Virus record (IMG/VR): IMGVR_UViG_3300042402_004331 | Coordinates: 1-30,207 of that record | Source of the DNA: a virus | DNA: 30,207 nucleotides | Reading direction: 5' to 3' (one strand) | In this document: positions 16,141-23,957 of the stretch, one piece after another | Position numbering within the stretch: position 1 is the stretch's first letter | Layout: every line of letters starts with the position of its first letter | Notes under the pieces: model-generated | What the model saw: only the letters and a program-made list of their open reading frames with translations | What the model was told of the DNA's origin: nothing | The model's database searches: none | Made by a program: the position numbers and the translations under genes

Positions 16141-18753
16141 TTAAATTTCTTCGGTTTCTACATAGAATATGCCATTTTTCTCAGTAACACTCTTAACTTT
16201 GTGCTTGGCATCTTTTGAAACAATAACTTCCGATTCTTGAGGCTTTAGTCCTACATCCTTAATTGATACCCCCGTCTTGTTTTTTGCCTTGATAATAACA
16301 GGATAAGCTCCTTCTACATATTGAGACAAAGATGGATTTTCTTTGTAGCTAGCTTTTGAAAAATCATAAGCTACTTTGTCATCAGAAGTCCATGAAGCAT
16401 GAGCTTTTTGGTTGTCTAAAACGCCGTTTTCATCCCCTTTTAACCACGTCTCAACTTCTTCTCTACTATTAAAAAGAATCCCTCTACTTACATCCCCATC
16501 ATAGGGTGTCATGCTTTTCATGAACCTATTGATATTTTCCTCGTTTTTATTTGGCCTCCCATCTTTTTGATCGTCTCTGACCTCATCGGAGTCTGTGATC
16601 CATCTTTTGACTGATTTAATGATTTTCTCAGCCTCCTCTATAGTAATGTTTTCCCCTTTTTTAACCATCGCCTCGTAGTATTCTTGTGCGTTTTTAGGGG
16701 TTCCTTCGTGGGTTCCATCTCCTATTAATTTAGGAGTCTCTTTGACGATTTCCTCTTTCGGGACTAAGGGGGATTCTTGTGGCGATCGCACCTCCTGAAC
16801 TTTTATTGTTTTCTGTTTTACTGCCTTTTGTTTTACTGCCTTTTGTTTTACTGCCTTTTGTTTTACTGCTTTCTGGGATTTGAGGGCATCAGGCTTTAAG
16901 TCATTAGGGGAACTATCAGAATCATCTACTTTGTAACGTTTACCATCTCGGATGACATGAGTAATGTCTTTCATTGGAGTCTTAGACTCAAATGCGTTTT
17001 GTTGACCGCTATATTGCTTTTTAGCCACAACATTCGTGACAGCAACCTTGGTTACTTCTCCCCCTTCCCTGATGTTGTACCCAGTAGGAATATTATTATT
17101 TCCCGAACTCCCCATAGAGCCATAGGTGTTTTCTTTCACCAACAATTTATCCCCTGGGCTTAAAGTTTTCTTTAATTCACTGCGCGGGATATTGCCAGAT
17201 AAAGGTGGGGGAAGTTCGTAATTATTCTTAATTATTGATTCTATTTTACTTCTTTTTTCGGTATATTCTGGGCTGTCGTAAAATTCATAACTGTTTTTAT
17301 ATTTCCCTTTCAATGACCCCATATAAGCCATTACTTCGGCTTCTGTTTCAAAGTCGCCATTGACCGCCTTCTGTCTTCTCTCGTTAAAGAATTGCTCCGC
17401 TTCAATAACGGGTTTATATTGATCAATATGTTCCTGATAACGTTTTTCATATCCTGGCGGGACTGTTCCACTTGCCTGTGCTGCTAAATATCGCTCATAG
17501 GTTTGTTTTTTGTAATCCAAAGTGCCGGATAAAGCCTCTGCTATAGCTTCCTCTGTTCCCTTTGGATCTTTAGAACTGGCAATAATATCCTTATATTGTT
17601 GATCAACCGATTTACCCCCCGCACCCTTAACCCCTGTTGAATCTGGGGATGGTTTGGGGTCTTCAGGTAGTGATAGACCTTTCCTTTTTCTTGACTCCTG
17701 AGCCCTTTCTTCAATCCGAGTATTTTCAAATTCTTCTGTAATTTTCTTTCTAGTCTCAGGGTCTAGTTTTCTAAGTCCTTTCTCTGTAACATTTTTAGAT
17801 TCTAAAAAGTCAGACCATTTTTTGTCAGCATTAATTGTTGTTTGACTTGGTTCTTTTTTCTGATCTTTTAGTTGACCGCCTGACAAATTAATTTTAATTT
17901 GTTTCCCATTATTTAAAAGGTCGTTAATTCTTCCCCCTAATTCTTTGTCAACAGATACAGCATTAGACCCTCCTAGTCCAACAGCTTCTCTAAGTCCGTT
18001 AATTCTAGCTACAGCAGTGGCGTGGGGGATTTGATATAAACTAGCGATAGACCGAGATGATAAACCTTCTGCTTCATTTTTTAGTCCGTTTTGATACTGG
18101 TGGTATTTTTGATAAGCTGTTTCTGCTAAACTTTTATTTAACTCATTTTCCGCGATAGCTTTCTTTAGTGTATCGCGCATTTTATCTTCGTTCGCTAGTG
18201 TCGGTTTTGTTTCCGGTGGCTTTGGAGTTAATTTATTATCTTCTTGCTTCTTGGTTGGATCATCCTGAACGGCTTTAAATTTCCCTGCTGCGGCTCTGAG
18301 TTTATCGACTTTTTCTTGGGAGGGTTTATCCGGTAGATCTGATTTGCAGTTTTTATTCAACCCAATACAGGCTTTGCCACAGTTATAGGAAGTATTGCCA
18401 CACTTAGGTTTTTCCTTCCTCTTGGTTTTAACTGCGTCATACCGATAGGTGTACCCTTTAGAAAATTCTTCCCACACCACTGGATCGATATCCGCGCTGT
18501 CTATTCTTTTCCAGGTAAACGGCTTAAAGGTAATGGAATCCCCAATCTCAAACTCAAAAACACGGGATCTAATGGCGTCCTTAAACCGTCCTTTGATGAT
18601 GTTTTTGTTGCCTACTTCAAAATCCAGAACGATAACCGGAGAGTTGTAGGCAAATGGCATCGACAAGACTTGAGAAATACCAAGTTTCATCTGCACTTCT
18701 GTTGGGGCAGCATCAAAGCTAGGGGGATTTTGACGGTTTAAGGTAGTGACCAT
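16141..18753 (-). CDS. Giant modular protein: shared Cys domain, multi-domain middle, C-terminal ADP-ribosyltransferase
   Basis: 870 residues. The shared domain spans about 15-140 with Cys118, 125, 129 and 136. The middle is long and varied: a HTH-like segment (about 228-260, LSSRSIASLYQIPHATAVAR), charged helical regions (about 300-360 and 385-510), and a Gly/Val-rich beta segment (about 530-610). A linker of AVKQK repeats (about 628-650) leads to one ART domain (about 675-870): SRGIL (Arg757), SWTS (787-790) and E840-S-E842, the R-S-E triad. The ART is clearly related to the two in 6328-8277 (THEGTP versus DHESVP; LDNQKAHASWTS). Residues beside the Arg differ (VSRG instead of IYRG). Predicted to ADP-ribosylate an unknown target; the middle domains may bind nucleic acid or the virion. 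Confidence 0.85.
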   Translation of the reverse strand: MVTTLNRQNPPSFDAAPTEVQMKLGISQVLSMPFAYNSPVIVLDFEVGNKNIIKGRFKDAIRSRVFEFEIGDSITFKPFTWKRIDSADIDPVVWEEFSKGYTYRYDAVKTKRKEKPKCGNTSYNCGKACIGLNKNCKSDLPDKPSQEKVDKLRAAAGKFKAVQDDPTKKQEDNKLTPKPPETKPTLANEDKMRDTLKKAIAENELNKSLAETAYQKYHQYQNGLKNEAEGLSSRSIASLYQIPHATAVARINGLREAVGLGGSNAVSVDKELGGRINDLLNNGKQIKINLSGGQLKDQKKEPSQTTINADKKWSDFLESKNVTEKGLRKLDPETRKKITEEFENTRIEERAQESRKRKGLSLPEDPKPSPDSTGVKGAGGKSVDQQYKDIIASSKDPKGTEEAIAEALSGTLDYKKQTYERYLAAQASGTVPPGYEKRYQEHIDQYKPVIEAEQFFNERRQKAVNGDFETEAEVMAYMGSLKGKYKNSYEFYDSPEYTEKRSKIESIIKNNYELPPPLSGNIPRSELKKTLSPGDKLLVKENTYGSMGSSGNNNIPTGYNIREGGEVTKVAVTNVVAKKQYSGQQNAFESKTPMKDITHVIRDGKRYKVDDSDSSPNDLKPDALKSQKAVKQKAVKQKAVKQKAVKQKTIKVQEVRSPQESPLVPKEEIVKETPKLIGDGTHEGTPKNAQEYYEAMVKKGENITIEEAEKIIKSVKRWITDSDEVRDDQKDGRPNKNEENINRFMKSMTPYDGDVSRGILFNSREEVETWLKGDENGVLDNQKAHASWTSDDKVAYDFSKASYKENPSLSQYVEGAYPVIIKAKNKTGVSIKDVGLKPQESEVIVSKDAKHKVKSVTEKNGIFYVETEEI
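16801..16875 (-). repeat. 15-bp coding repeats encoding an AVKQK linker
   Basis: Four near-perfect units (TTTTACTGCCTTTTG on the plus strand, starting at 16816, 16831, 16846, 16861) and one degenerate unit at 16801-16815 encode a basic pentapeptide repeat just before the ART domain. It is probably a flexible, length-variable hinge. Confidence 0.9.
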
Positions 18754-18805
18754 TGTTTTTGAGAATAGATTTACCGAGTCTTTCTGTACGGGTGCAGGTC
18801 GGGGT

Positions 18806-19030
18806 TTACCAGTCTTCCGGCCCTTGAGCTACAAAACGTTTGGCACGTTCGCGTTTTTCCTCTTCTGTCAAATCGTCATAACTTCTTTTTGGATATTTCT
18901 TAGCCATTCTTTCATCAAATTCCTGCAATGTCTCCCCTTCCCCTAAAGCATCCTCATCTTCGGATACAACAGCAGGAGGAACGGTTTTAATTTTCTTTTG
19001 TCCTTCAACAGCAGTTTTTTTGGCTTTCAT
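18806..19030 (-). CDS. Small charged protein of unknown function
   Basis: 74 residues. The N-terminus is Lys-rich and the rest strongly charged (EDEDALGEGETLQEFDERMA; DDLTEEEKRERAKRF), probably helical. It ends 52 bp before the 16141-18753 gene. A TATAAT lies upstream on the minus strand at 19063-19068, but no clear ribosome site precedes the ATG. No family recognised. It may be a small virion or accessory protein. Confidence 0.5.
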   Translation of the reverse strand: MKAKKTAVEGQKKIKTVPPAVVSEDEDALGEGETLQEFDERMAKKYPKRSYDDLTEEEKRERAKRFVAQGPEDW

Positions 19031-19080
19031 AATTGATTTTCGTTTTTAATGCTAATAGGTCTATTATACTTTGTTTTTGC

Positions 19081-19212
19081 TTAATTAAGTTTACTTCTAC
19101 CAATATCAAAATGTGCTTGGGCGATCGCTAACTTCACCTGGATTTCTGTTGGCGGAGCATCGAATCTTAATTTTGTCCATAAAGTACAGATGTCATCTTT
19201 TATACATAAATC
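19081..19212 (-). pseudogene. Startless remnant of the shared N-terminal domain
   Basis: A minus-strand frame bounded by stops, without a start codon, contains RFDAPPTEIQVKLAIAQAHF before ending at TAA 19081. PPTEIQVKLAIAQ is an obvious match to the opening of the family domain (PTEVQMKLGISQ in the adjacent gene; PTEPQMKLAIAQ in 5511-6316). A HIP1 octamer sits in the LAIAQ codons, as in two intact members. The homology ends after about 20 residues, so this is a truncated copy. Confidence 0.75.
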
Positions 19213-19257
19213 TTAGGGGTTACTACCTAAGCCTTGATTGACTTAGATAGTATAAAA

Positions 19258-19650
19258 TTAAATGTAAACACGGGAAGCAAACTCTAGCTCAATCGTGTCA
19301 AACAAGGTTTTCCCTGACACGGTAATTGGGGCAGTGGGTGTCACTTTTCGCAAGTAAGCACTATAAATAATATAGTTTGCAAAAGCCATGTTCGCACCGA
19401 CTGGCTGATTGTCGATTAATTTTTGGACGTTTTGGGTTCTTTCGGATTCAAACGTATCAAGATCATCGTCAACAGCACCCTGAATTGTTAGCGTCACGGA
19501 TTTCTTTACAAGAGGGATAACCGCTATATCTCCCCCTTGATTTAATTTAACCTCAAGAGTTTCGTCGTCCCCGAACGAGATGTCTTCAGGCTTGAAGGCG
19601 TAATCCTTCCCGGCTCTTGTAATCTTGAAAAAACTAACAGGAATTGGCAT
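19258..19650 (-). CDS. Phage structural protein candidate
   Basis: 130 residues from ATG 19650, supported by AGAAGGG about 7 nt upstream; a further upstream GTG (19680) has no ribosome site. The protein is beta-rich (ISFGDDETLEVKLNQGGDIA; SVTLTIQGAVDDDLDTF) and ends with a strand (TIELEFASRVYI). This style, with paired strands and one central helix (ERTQNVQKLIDNQPVG), resembles small tail-tube or tail-associated proteins, but I cannot name a family. It follows an operator-like sequence shared with the HTH regulator's promoter region. Confidence 0.6.
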   Translation of the reverse strand: MPIPVSFFKITRAGKDYAFKPEDISFGDDETLEVKLNQGGDIAVIPLVKKSVTLTIQGAVDDDLDTFESERTQNVQKLIDNQPVGANMAFANYIIYSAYLRKVTPTAPITVSGKTLFDTIELEFASRVYI

Positions 19651-19660
19651 GATAAAACCC

Positions 19661-19672
19661 TTCTGATCAGAA
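19661..19672. promoter_or_regulatory. Perfect 12-bp palindrome in the leader of the 19258-19650 gene
   Basis: TTCTGATCAGAA is a perfect palindrome partly overlapping the AGAAGGG ribosome site. It could be an operator or an mRNA structure affecting translation. Confidence 0.4.
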
Positions 19673-19723
19673 GTTATCACTATAATTTTAAGGTTGGATT
19701 CTTATAGATCAACGGGACTTTGT

Positions 19724-19747
19724 AAAATAATTTCTATACAAGAAAAT
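19724..19747. promoter_or_regulatory. Operator-like repeat shared with the 14666 promoter region
   Basis: TAATTTCTATACAAGAAAAT is identical to a sequence ending at 14630, with TGTAAAA preceding both and a similar TCA-TGATTT following both. It contains the inverted repeat TTTCT-N5-AGAAA. It lies about 75 bp upstream of the 19258-19650 start. A binding site for the HTH regulator at 14666-15040 is likely but inferred. Confidence 0.6.
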
Positions 19748-20130
19748 CACACCTTTTTTATTTCATTGATTTCTTAGTGAATAGAAGGGAGGCAGCCCGT
19801 TTCAGTGGGCCTGGGTATCCTTATGCCAAATCCTTACACATCAAGCTATTGTGAGGCTATTGTATCGTTCTACATTGGATACTGAGTCATCCATATAAAA
19901 GGACGGGGTTTTAAAGAAATATTCCAGGGATTCTCAAAAAGGGAGATGCAAATAGTCTGGTTTTACCATTCCCGACTACCTGATCTTTATTCAAAACCTG
20001 TCCAAATTTACCCTGAGCTACCTTCGCCCGATCTCACTTCTCCCTCAAGGTTGACTCTATTTTTTTTTTGGTGTGACAGGTCATATCAAAATAAATTGTT
20101 TGGTGATGTGAGATTTTTTTGCCCTTAAAA

Positions 20131-20143
20131 ATTCAGTGTGATC
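20131..20143 (+). repeat. Distal copy of ATTCAGTGTGATC
   Basis: An exact copy of the 13-bp core that recurs at 20387 and 20402, here about 245 bp away and followed by GGACACA, which weakly pairs with TGTG. Confidence 0.75.
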
Positions 20144-20373
20144 GGACACAACAGTTGCTATATACCCATACCCCAATACAACTCAGTAACTACATAGCGT
20201 TATAACCATATAGCTACTTGGTTATTTAGTAAAACATTCAAAAAATTGCTGTAATCTTTATGGGGGGCTTTATCTAGCCATTATAAAGGAATTCTTAAAA
20301 TGGTATCAAGTTATGATACAAACAACGAGATAATGGCTGTCACACCAAAACATAATAGAAGATTAATAAAAAA

Positions 20374-20417
20374 CACTGTGATCAAAATTCAGTGTGATCA
20401 AATTCAGTGTGATCACA
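20374..20417 (+). repeat. Clustered iterons with a TGTGATCACA palindrome
   Basis: GTGATC cores recur at 20378, 20394 and 20409 (spacing 16 and 15 bp). Two full ATTCAGTGTGATCA copies begin at 20387 and 20402, and the last forms the perfect palindrome TGTGATCACA at 20408-20417. Regular one-and-a-half-turn spacing suggests cooperative protein binding: an operator array upstream of the 20612 gene, or replication iterons. Confidence 0.65.
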
Positions 20418-20547
20418 GGTTAAGGTTATATTTTGGAAAGACAAATATACAGGGTCACTAAAATGAGTGTGTAGCCTTTAAAGAAGAACACTCTCCTCCA
20501 GTAGATATAATGGCGGATTTTTTTTGAGGGAGGGAGGGGCCGGATTT

Positions 20548-20556
20548 TGCTATAAT
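20548..20556 (+). promoter_or_regulatory. Extended -10 promoter (TGCTATAAT)
   Basis: A perfect extended -10 element lies 56 nt before the preferred ATG of the zinc-ribbon gene at 20612. No good -35 is required for this class. The earlier ATG at 20555 lies within this box and so cannot be the start if the promoter is real. Confidence 0.55.
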
Positions 20557-20611
20557 GAAAACCCAGAGAGAAAGAATCTTTCCGGGGTGTCCCACAATCA
20601 AAAATAAAATC

Positions 20612-20965
20612 ATGCCCCCGTCTCTAATCTCATCAAATCCACCGTGTCCGCATTGTGGATCTCTAAACCTGGAAGAGCAGAAAACCAAACCCCCTTATTA
20701 CAAGAAACTGGTCTGCTTGGATTGTGACCAGTTTGTGCGGTGGATACCTCGTCCACAGGGAGTTGAGAAAACCCAGGAGGTACTCAACCAACTAGAATCA
20801 ATTGAGAGGGCAAAACTAAGCCCGTGGCAGCGTGAGTTTGTAGAGAAGATGGTAGAAGTATGCAACGAAGCATTAGAGGCGGAGAAAGCCGTAAAATTGA
20901 CCCCTCGACAAATTGATCAAATTGCCGAGTTATCCTTCCGAGTGGATTCTATGTTGAGAAGATAG
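20612..20965 (+). CDS. Small zinc-ribbon protein
   Basis: 117 residues from ATG 20612; an in-frame ATG at 20555 overlaps the -10 box and is disfavoured. The N-terminus has a zinc ribbon: CPHCGS, then about 17 residues, then CLDC, followed by QFVRWIPRP. The remainder is helical (SPWQREFVEKMVEVCNEAL; TPRQIDQIAELSFRVDSML). The ribbon followed by FVRWIP is a pattern I associate with small cyanobacterial phage and plasmid proteins of unknown function. It may bind DNA or RNA. It is transcribed opposite to the late genes and tail to tail with the portal, suggesting an early or regulatory role (inference). Confidence 0.75.
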   Translation: MPPSLISSNPPCPHCGSLNLEEQKTKPPYYKKLVCLDCDQFVRWIPRPQGVEKTQEVLNQLESIERAKLSPWQREFVEKMVEVCNEALEAEKAVKLTPRQIDQIAELSFRVDSMLRR

Positions 20966-21088
20966 CTACTAAGTCGCAAATCTTGATAAGTGGCGATCGC
21001 TAAATCTATTTAAAAACACGGGACAACGATTAGTTTTGGTAGTGTCATCCAAGTGCCAATTGTTACCGAGTTACCTTGACCCATACAT

Positions 21089-21111
21089 AGATTTACGGGC
21101 TACGTAAATCT
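21089..21111. terminator. Perfect 9-bp inverted repeat between convergent genes
   Basis: AGATTTACG and CGTAAATCT flank a 5-nt loop. It lies in the 248-bp gap between the convergent zinc-ribbon and portal genes. There is no T run on either side, so it may be a factor-dependent terminator, processing signal or binding site. Confidence 0.4.
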
Positions 21112-21213
21112 GGAACTGACAAAGATTTCTTGTGACGGTTTAGACAACTTAGTCAACCCTAGTAAAATAAAATAGGTTGGCTAATTTGTATTCAGAAACT
21201 AATTAATTTTAAA

Positions 21214-23208
21214 CTAATCTAATTGAGCTTGGACATTGATTCTATTTGCTATATCTGTTAATATCTTTCCTTGATAAACTTCGTCAACTTCCTCTGAGTC
21301 TTCTATATCTTGGCGATATTGGTTTAACTCCGTAGGATCGCACTTCTCTACTCCTCCAAAACGATCTAATCCGGCGTGGTAGTAATAGCAATCGCGCACT
21401 TCTTTTGGGGAATCAAAGCCCAAAAAATACTTTGTTTCGTCAATCTCCCCTGTTGCTGTGTTAAGTTGCCGAACCTTCCAGAGACTTGGTGATTTCGGGT
21501 TTTTGATGTAAACGTCAATTGCTTTCGCGTCCTCCGCGTGTCCGTAGCTGCGTCTAATATGCCCATACCCTGCCTTCATTGTTTTGTTATAGCGAAGATC
21601 CCCTTTGTCGTGAGTGACCCCAATAGATAGCCCGTGCCAATTAAGAACCCGTTTTATTGGGGTGTAAGCAGCACTGTCCATTTGAGTTATAGGTTCTTCT
21701 TCAACAGGAGCAGGTTCTTCGGTGGGTGGGGCAGCTTCCTCTCCTCCTAACGCCCCCAGATCAAAACCACCGAGGGAGTTTGCTTGTTCTTCTGCTTTCT
21801 TCCTGGCTTCTTCCCATGCTTTTTGATCAATGTTAAATTCTGGCCACCAATCGGAGTTAGAAGGTACTGTCCGAGCTTCGTTGGGCGTAATAAATCCGGC
21901 TTGAATCCCTGAAGCTAAGGCTTGAATATCAGATAAGCGTCCAGAGCGAAGATCCTCAATGGTCATTCTCAAAATTGAGGGATACTGCCTTTGATAGTCG
22001 TCGGGGATTTTGCCTTTTGTGGGGCCGTCTTTGGCTAAGAAGATATAGCGATCAAGAATAGCCGCACTAGGATCTAAATTCTCTCCCTGGTACTCTGCTA
22101 CCGAGTTAGCGTAGTTTATTTGGGTTTCCTTGCCATCACGCCCCAACCCACCAGGGCTTTCCCCCCAAACTATCGTGTGAGGCATTCCAGAGGCCCCCGT
22201 GACCCCATCCTTTTGTACTTGCACAAGTGAATCCATCCCGGCGAGGGGACGGGCGTTCCAATTGAATTGTTCACGGGAGTCATGGAGAACCATGCCATAT
22301 AAATCAAACATTAATCGAATTGATTTCATGGTTTGCTTAATAGCTGCAATACTTTCTTCATCAGATGCCATCATCAGTTCCCGTAGCCCTTCAAAAGAAT
22401 GCTGTAAAACCGATTGGGTTTTAATCAATTCGCCTACTGCATTGAGTCCATTTGTATAGTTTTTGTAATACTTCCAAACCTCGTCAAAGACACTCAACCC
22501 CCATCCATTATTGTAAGAAATCATCCAATCATCAGGCATTAATGCCCCATTGAACCGAAGGACTCGAGACCGATGAATAAGGCGATCATCTTGCTTAGAG
22601 TTTGTTTCGTTAAACAGTAATTTTTGTTTTATTTGTTGGTCAATTGTTAGGATTTCATAATGTTCAATATCATCAAGGTCAAATATACTCGCAGCCGTTC
22701 TCACCGAAGGAGCAACTTGCCATCGGTGACGAACAATTAACCCAGAAATTGATTTAATCTTGCCTTCGTTAACAGGTTCGGAATAATGTCTCCCGTCATT
22801 AATCTTGAGAATAATAACTGTCCCGCCGTGAGAACGAGAGAACTGTAAGGCTTTTCTAAATTGTGATCTAGTTTTTAGTTTTTCGTGATAAGCATAGTAA
22901 TCGCGGACTAATTTAGAACCCACCTTACTAGAGAAATCATCCCCCAAGGATAACTGCCACATCTTTTGGGTTGACGAAGATGGAAGGCTCCACGCTATCC
23001 GCTTTAAGATCGCGTCCGCCAAGCAATTCTCGACCTGTTGCTGGGAGAAAGGTTGGATTCTTCCCGTTACAGGGAGAGGATTTCGCATCGAATTTGCGTC
23101 GGCACTCTCCGCCAACGCTTGCATCATGACGCGAGAGTCTTCCCGATAACGGTTCGCAATCTCTGTGGTGGTTTCTTTTTTTGTTGTCTCGGATGATTGG
23201 GCGGTCAT
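21214..23208 (-). CDS. Phage portal protein (DUF1073-like) with C-terminal pyrophosphatase-like domain
   Basis: 664 residues. Residues about 50-450 match the DUF1073 portal layout: an N-terminal helical region (QQQVENCLADAILKRIAWSL), the wing/stem with HRSRVLRFNG and GWGLSVFDEVW, a crown helix block, and GMPHTIVWGESPGGLGRDGK near 343-362. The portal forms the dodecameric DNA channel at one capsid vertex. After an acidic Pro/Glu linker (about 490-515) a further domain (about 535-635) shows GYGHIRRSYGHAEDAKAIDV, then a strand, TGEIDETKYFLGF and D-x3-E-x-R. This resembles the inorganic-pyrophosphatase-like (InPase) domain found in phage polyvalent proteins. Fusion of this domain to a portal is unusual. 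The start has no clear ribosome site. Confidence 0.82.
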   Translation of the reverse strand: MTAQSSETTKKETTTEIANRYREDSRVMMQALAESADANSMRNPLPVTGRIQPFSQQQVENCLADAILKRIAWSLPSSSTQKMWQLSLGDDFSSKVGSKLVRDYYAYHEKLKTRSQFRKALQFSRSHGGTVIILKINDGRHYSEPVNEGKIKSISGLIVRHRWQVAPSVRTAASIFDLDDIEHYEILTIDQQIKQKLLFNETNSKQDDRLIHRSRVLRFNGALMPDDWMISYNNGWGLSVFDEVWKYYKNYTNGLNAVGELIKTQSVLQHSFEGLRELMMASDEESIAAIKQTMKSIRLMFDLYGMVLHDSREQFNWNARPLAGMDSLVQVQKDGVTGASGMPHTIVWGESPGGLGRDGKETQINYANSVAEYQGENLDPSAAILDRYIFLAKDGPTKGKIPDDYQRQYPSILRMTIEDLRSGRLSDIQALASGIQAGFITPNEARTVPSNSDWWPEFNIDQKAWEEARKKAEEQANSLGGFDLGALGGEEAAPPTEEPAPVEEEPITQMDSAAYTPIKRVLNWHGLSIGVTHDKGDLRYNKTMKAGYGHIRRSYGHAEDAKAIDVYIKNPKSPSLWKVRQLNTATGEIDETKYFLGFDSPKEVRDCYYYHAGLDRFGGVEKCDPTELNQYRQDIEDSEEVDEVYQGKILTDIANRINVQAQLD

Positions 23209-23300
23209 TTTATATTAAAGTTATTGGTATTTTTTTGCAGAATTATCTTCAATTTTAAGGCATAATTATAATATTGTTAATTTATATTTAATCTCAAAAC

Positions 23301-23957
23301 ATGACTTCTTCAATTGGCTCAATCAGCTATCCCGCTTCCCAACCCGACCTGACAGTGACAATCCCCTTCAAAAAGGTGCGGAAACAAATTACCGAAGGGG
23401 GAGTAGTAAAAGATGTGTTAGAAGCCTGGGCAGATTTTGGTGGTGCGGTATCTCAAGTAAATACCATCACCATCACAGCCGGGAGTACGGGAAATGATTA
23501 CTTGATAGGCATCAGTGATGGGACAAACGACGCTATTGTCTCCTATGTTCAACAATCGGGAGATACTGCCACCGTAATTGCAGCAAGACTTTTAGAGGAG
23601 ATTAATGGGGTTCCTTCCGCATCTGCTTTGGTTTCGGGAACGGCATCGGCCAACGTTTTAACCCTTACCTCTGACTTACCTGGGGTAACAATTACTTACG
23701 ATGTAAGTGGGTCTACCACACCCGGAAATATTGTTGTGGCTCAAACTACAGCAGCTTCGGGAACCGCAAAAATGCGAAAAATAGGAGAGATAAAAACGTA
23801 CTTCATTCTCCCTGTTGGTGGGCGGAATATTGCCGTGGTTTCACAAGTCGTTTTTTATGATGGTGCGAATCCTCCTGTTATTGTACGAACAGGCGCCGAA
23901 GCTAGCGCAAATCACCCCACAAGCATGGAGGCGATCTCCGCTTCTGTTAATGGGTAA
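23301..23957 (+). CDS. Beta-rich phage structural protein
   Basis: 218 residues. After an N-terminal strand region (DLTVTIPFKKVRKQI) there is a domain at about 50-150: VNTITITAGSTGNDYLIGIS, TATVIAARLLEEING, a SGTAS-NVLTLTSDLPGV segment. This matches in layout the inserted domain of the cement protein at 12123-12953. The C-terminus has YFILPVGGRNIAVVSQVVFY. Probably a virion component such as a decoration or tail protein (inference). It opens the plus-strand run, diverging from the portal gene; a TATAAT lies at 23267-23272 but without a well-spaced -35. Confidence 0.65.
   Translation: MTSSIGSISYPASQPDLTVTIPFKKVRKQITEGGVVKDVLEAWADFGGAVSQVNTITITAGSTGNDYLIGISDGTNDAIVSYVQQSGDTATVIAARLLEEINGVPSASALVSGTASANVLTLTSDLPGVTITYDVSGSTTPGNIVVAQTTAASGTAKMRKIGEIKTYFILPVGGRNIAVVSQVVFYDGANPPVIVRTGAEASANHPTSMEAISASVNG

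Larger units (their letters stand above)
19748..20547. other. Gene-poor regulatory or vestigial stretch
   Basis: About 800 bp without a convincing gene. The only longer frame (19946-20128, plus) has unlikely composition and no ribosome site. A 20-codon frame at 19823-19882 reads NPYTSSYCEAIVSF, reminiscent of the start of small terminase or HTH proteins, but stops at once; it may be a vestige. The right part holds GTGATC iterons and several short inverted repeats, and is AT-rich. Confidence 0.5.

Noticed and set aside
19946-20128. 60-codon plus-strand frame in the intergenic stretch
   Set aside because: Low-complexity, no ribosome site, no domain; probably chance.
20374-20417. CRISPR array
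   Set aside because: Repeats are 13-14 bp, abut each other without unique spacers and have no cas genes nearby.
20555-20611. Upstream ATG start for the zinc-ribbon gene
   Set aside because: The ATG overlaps the TATAAT box, and the extra 19 residues are not needed for the ribbon.
23815-23949. Upstream extension of the 23950 gene
   Set aside because: It lies entirely within the preceding gene in another frame; ATG 23950 gives a normal overlap.
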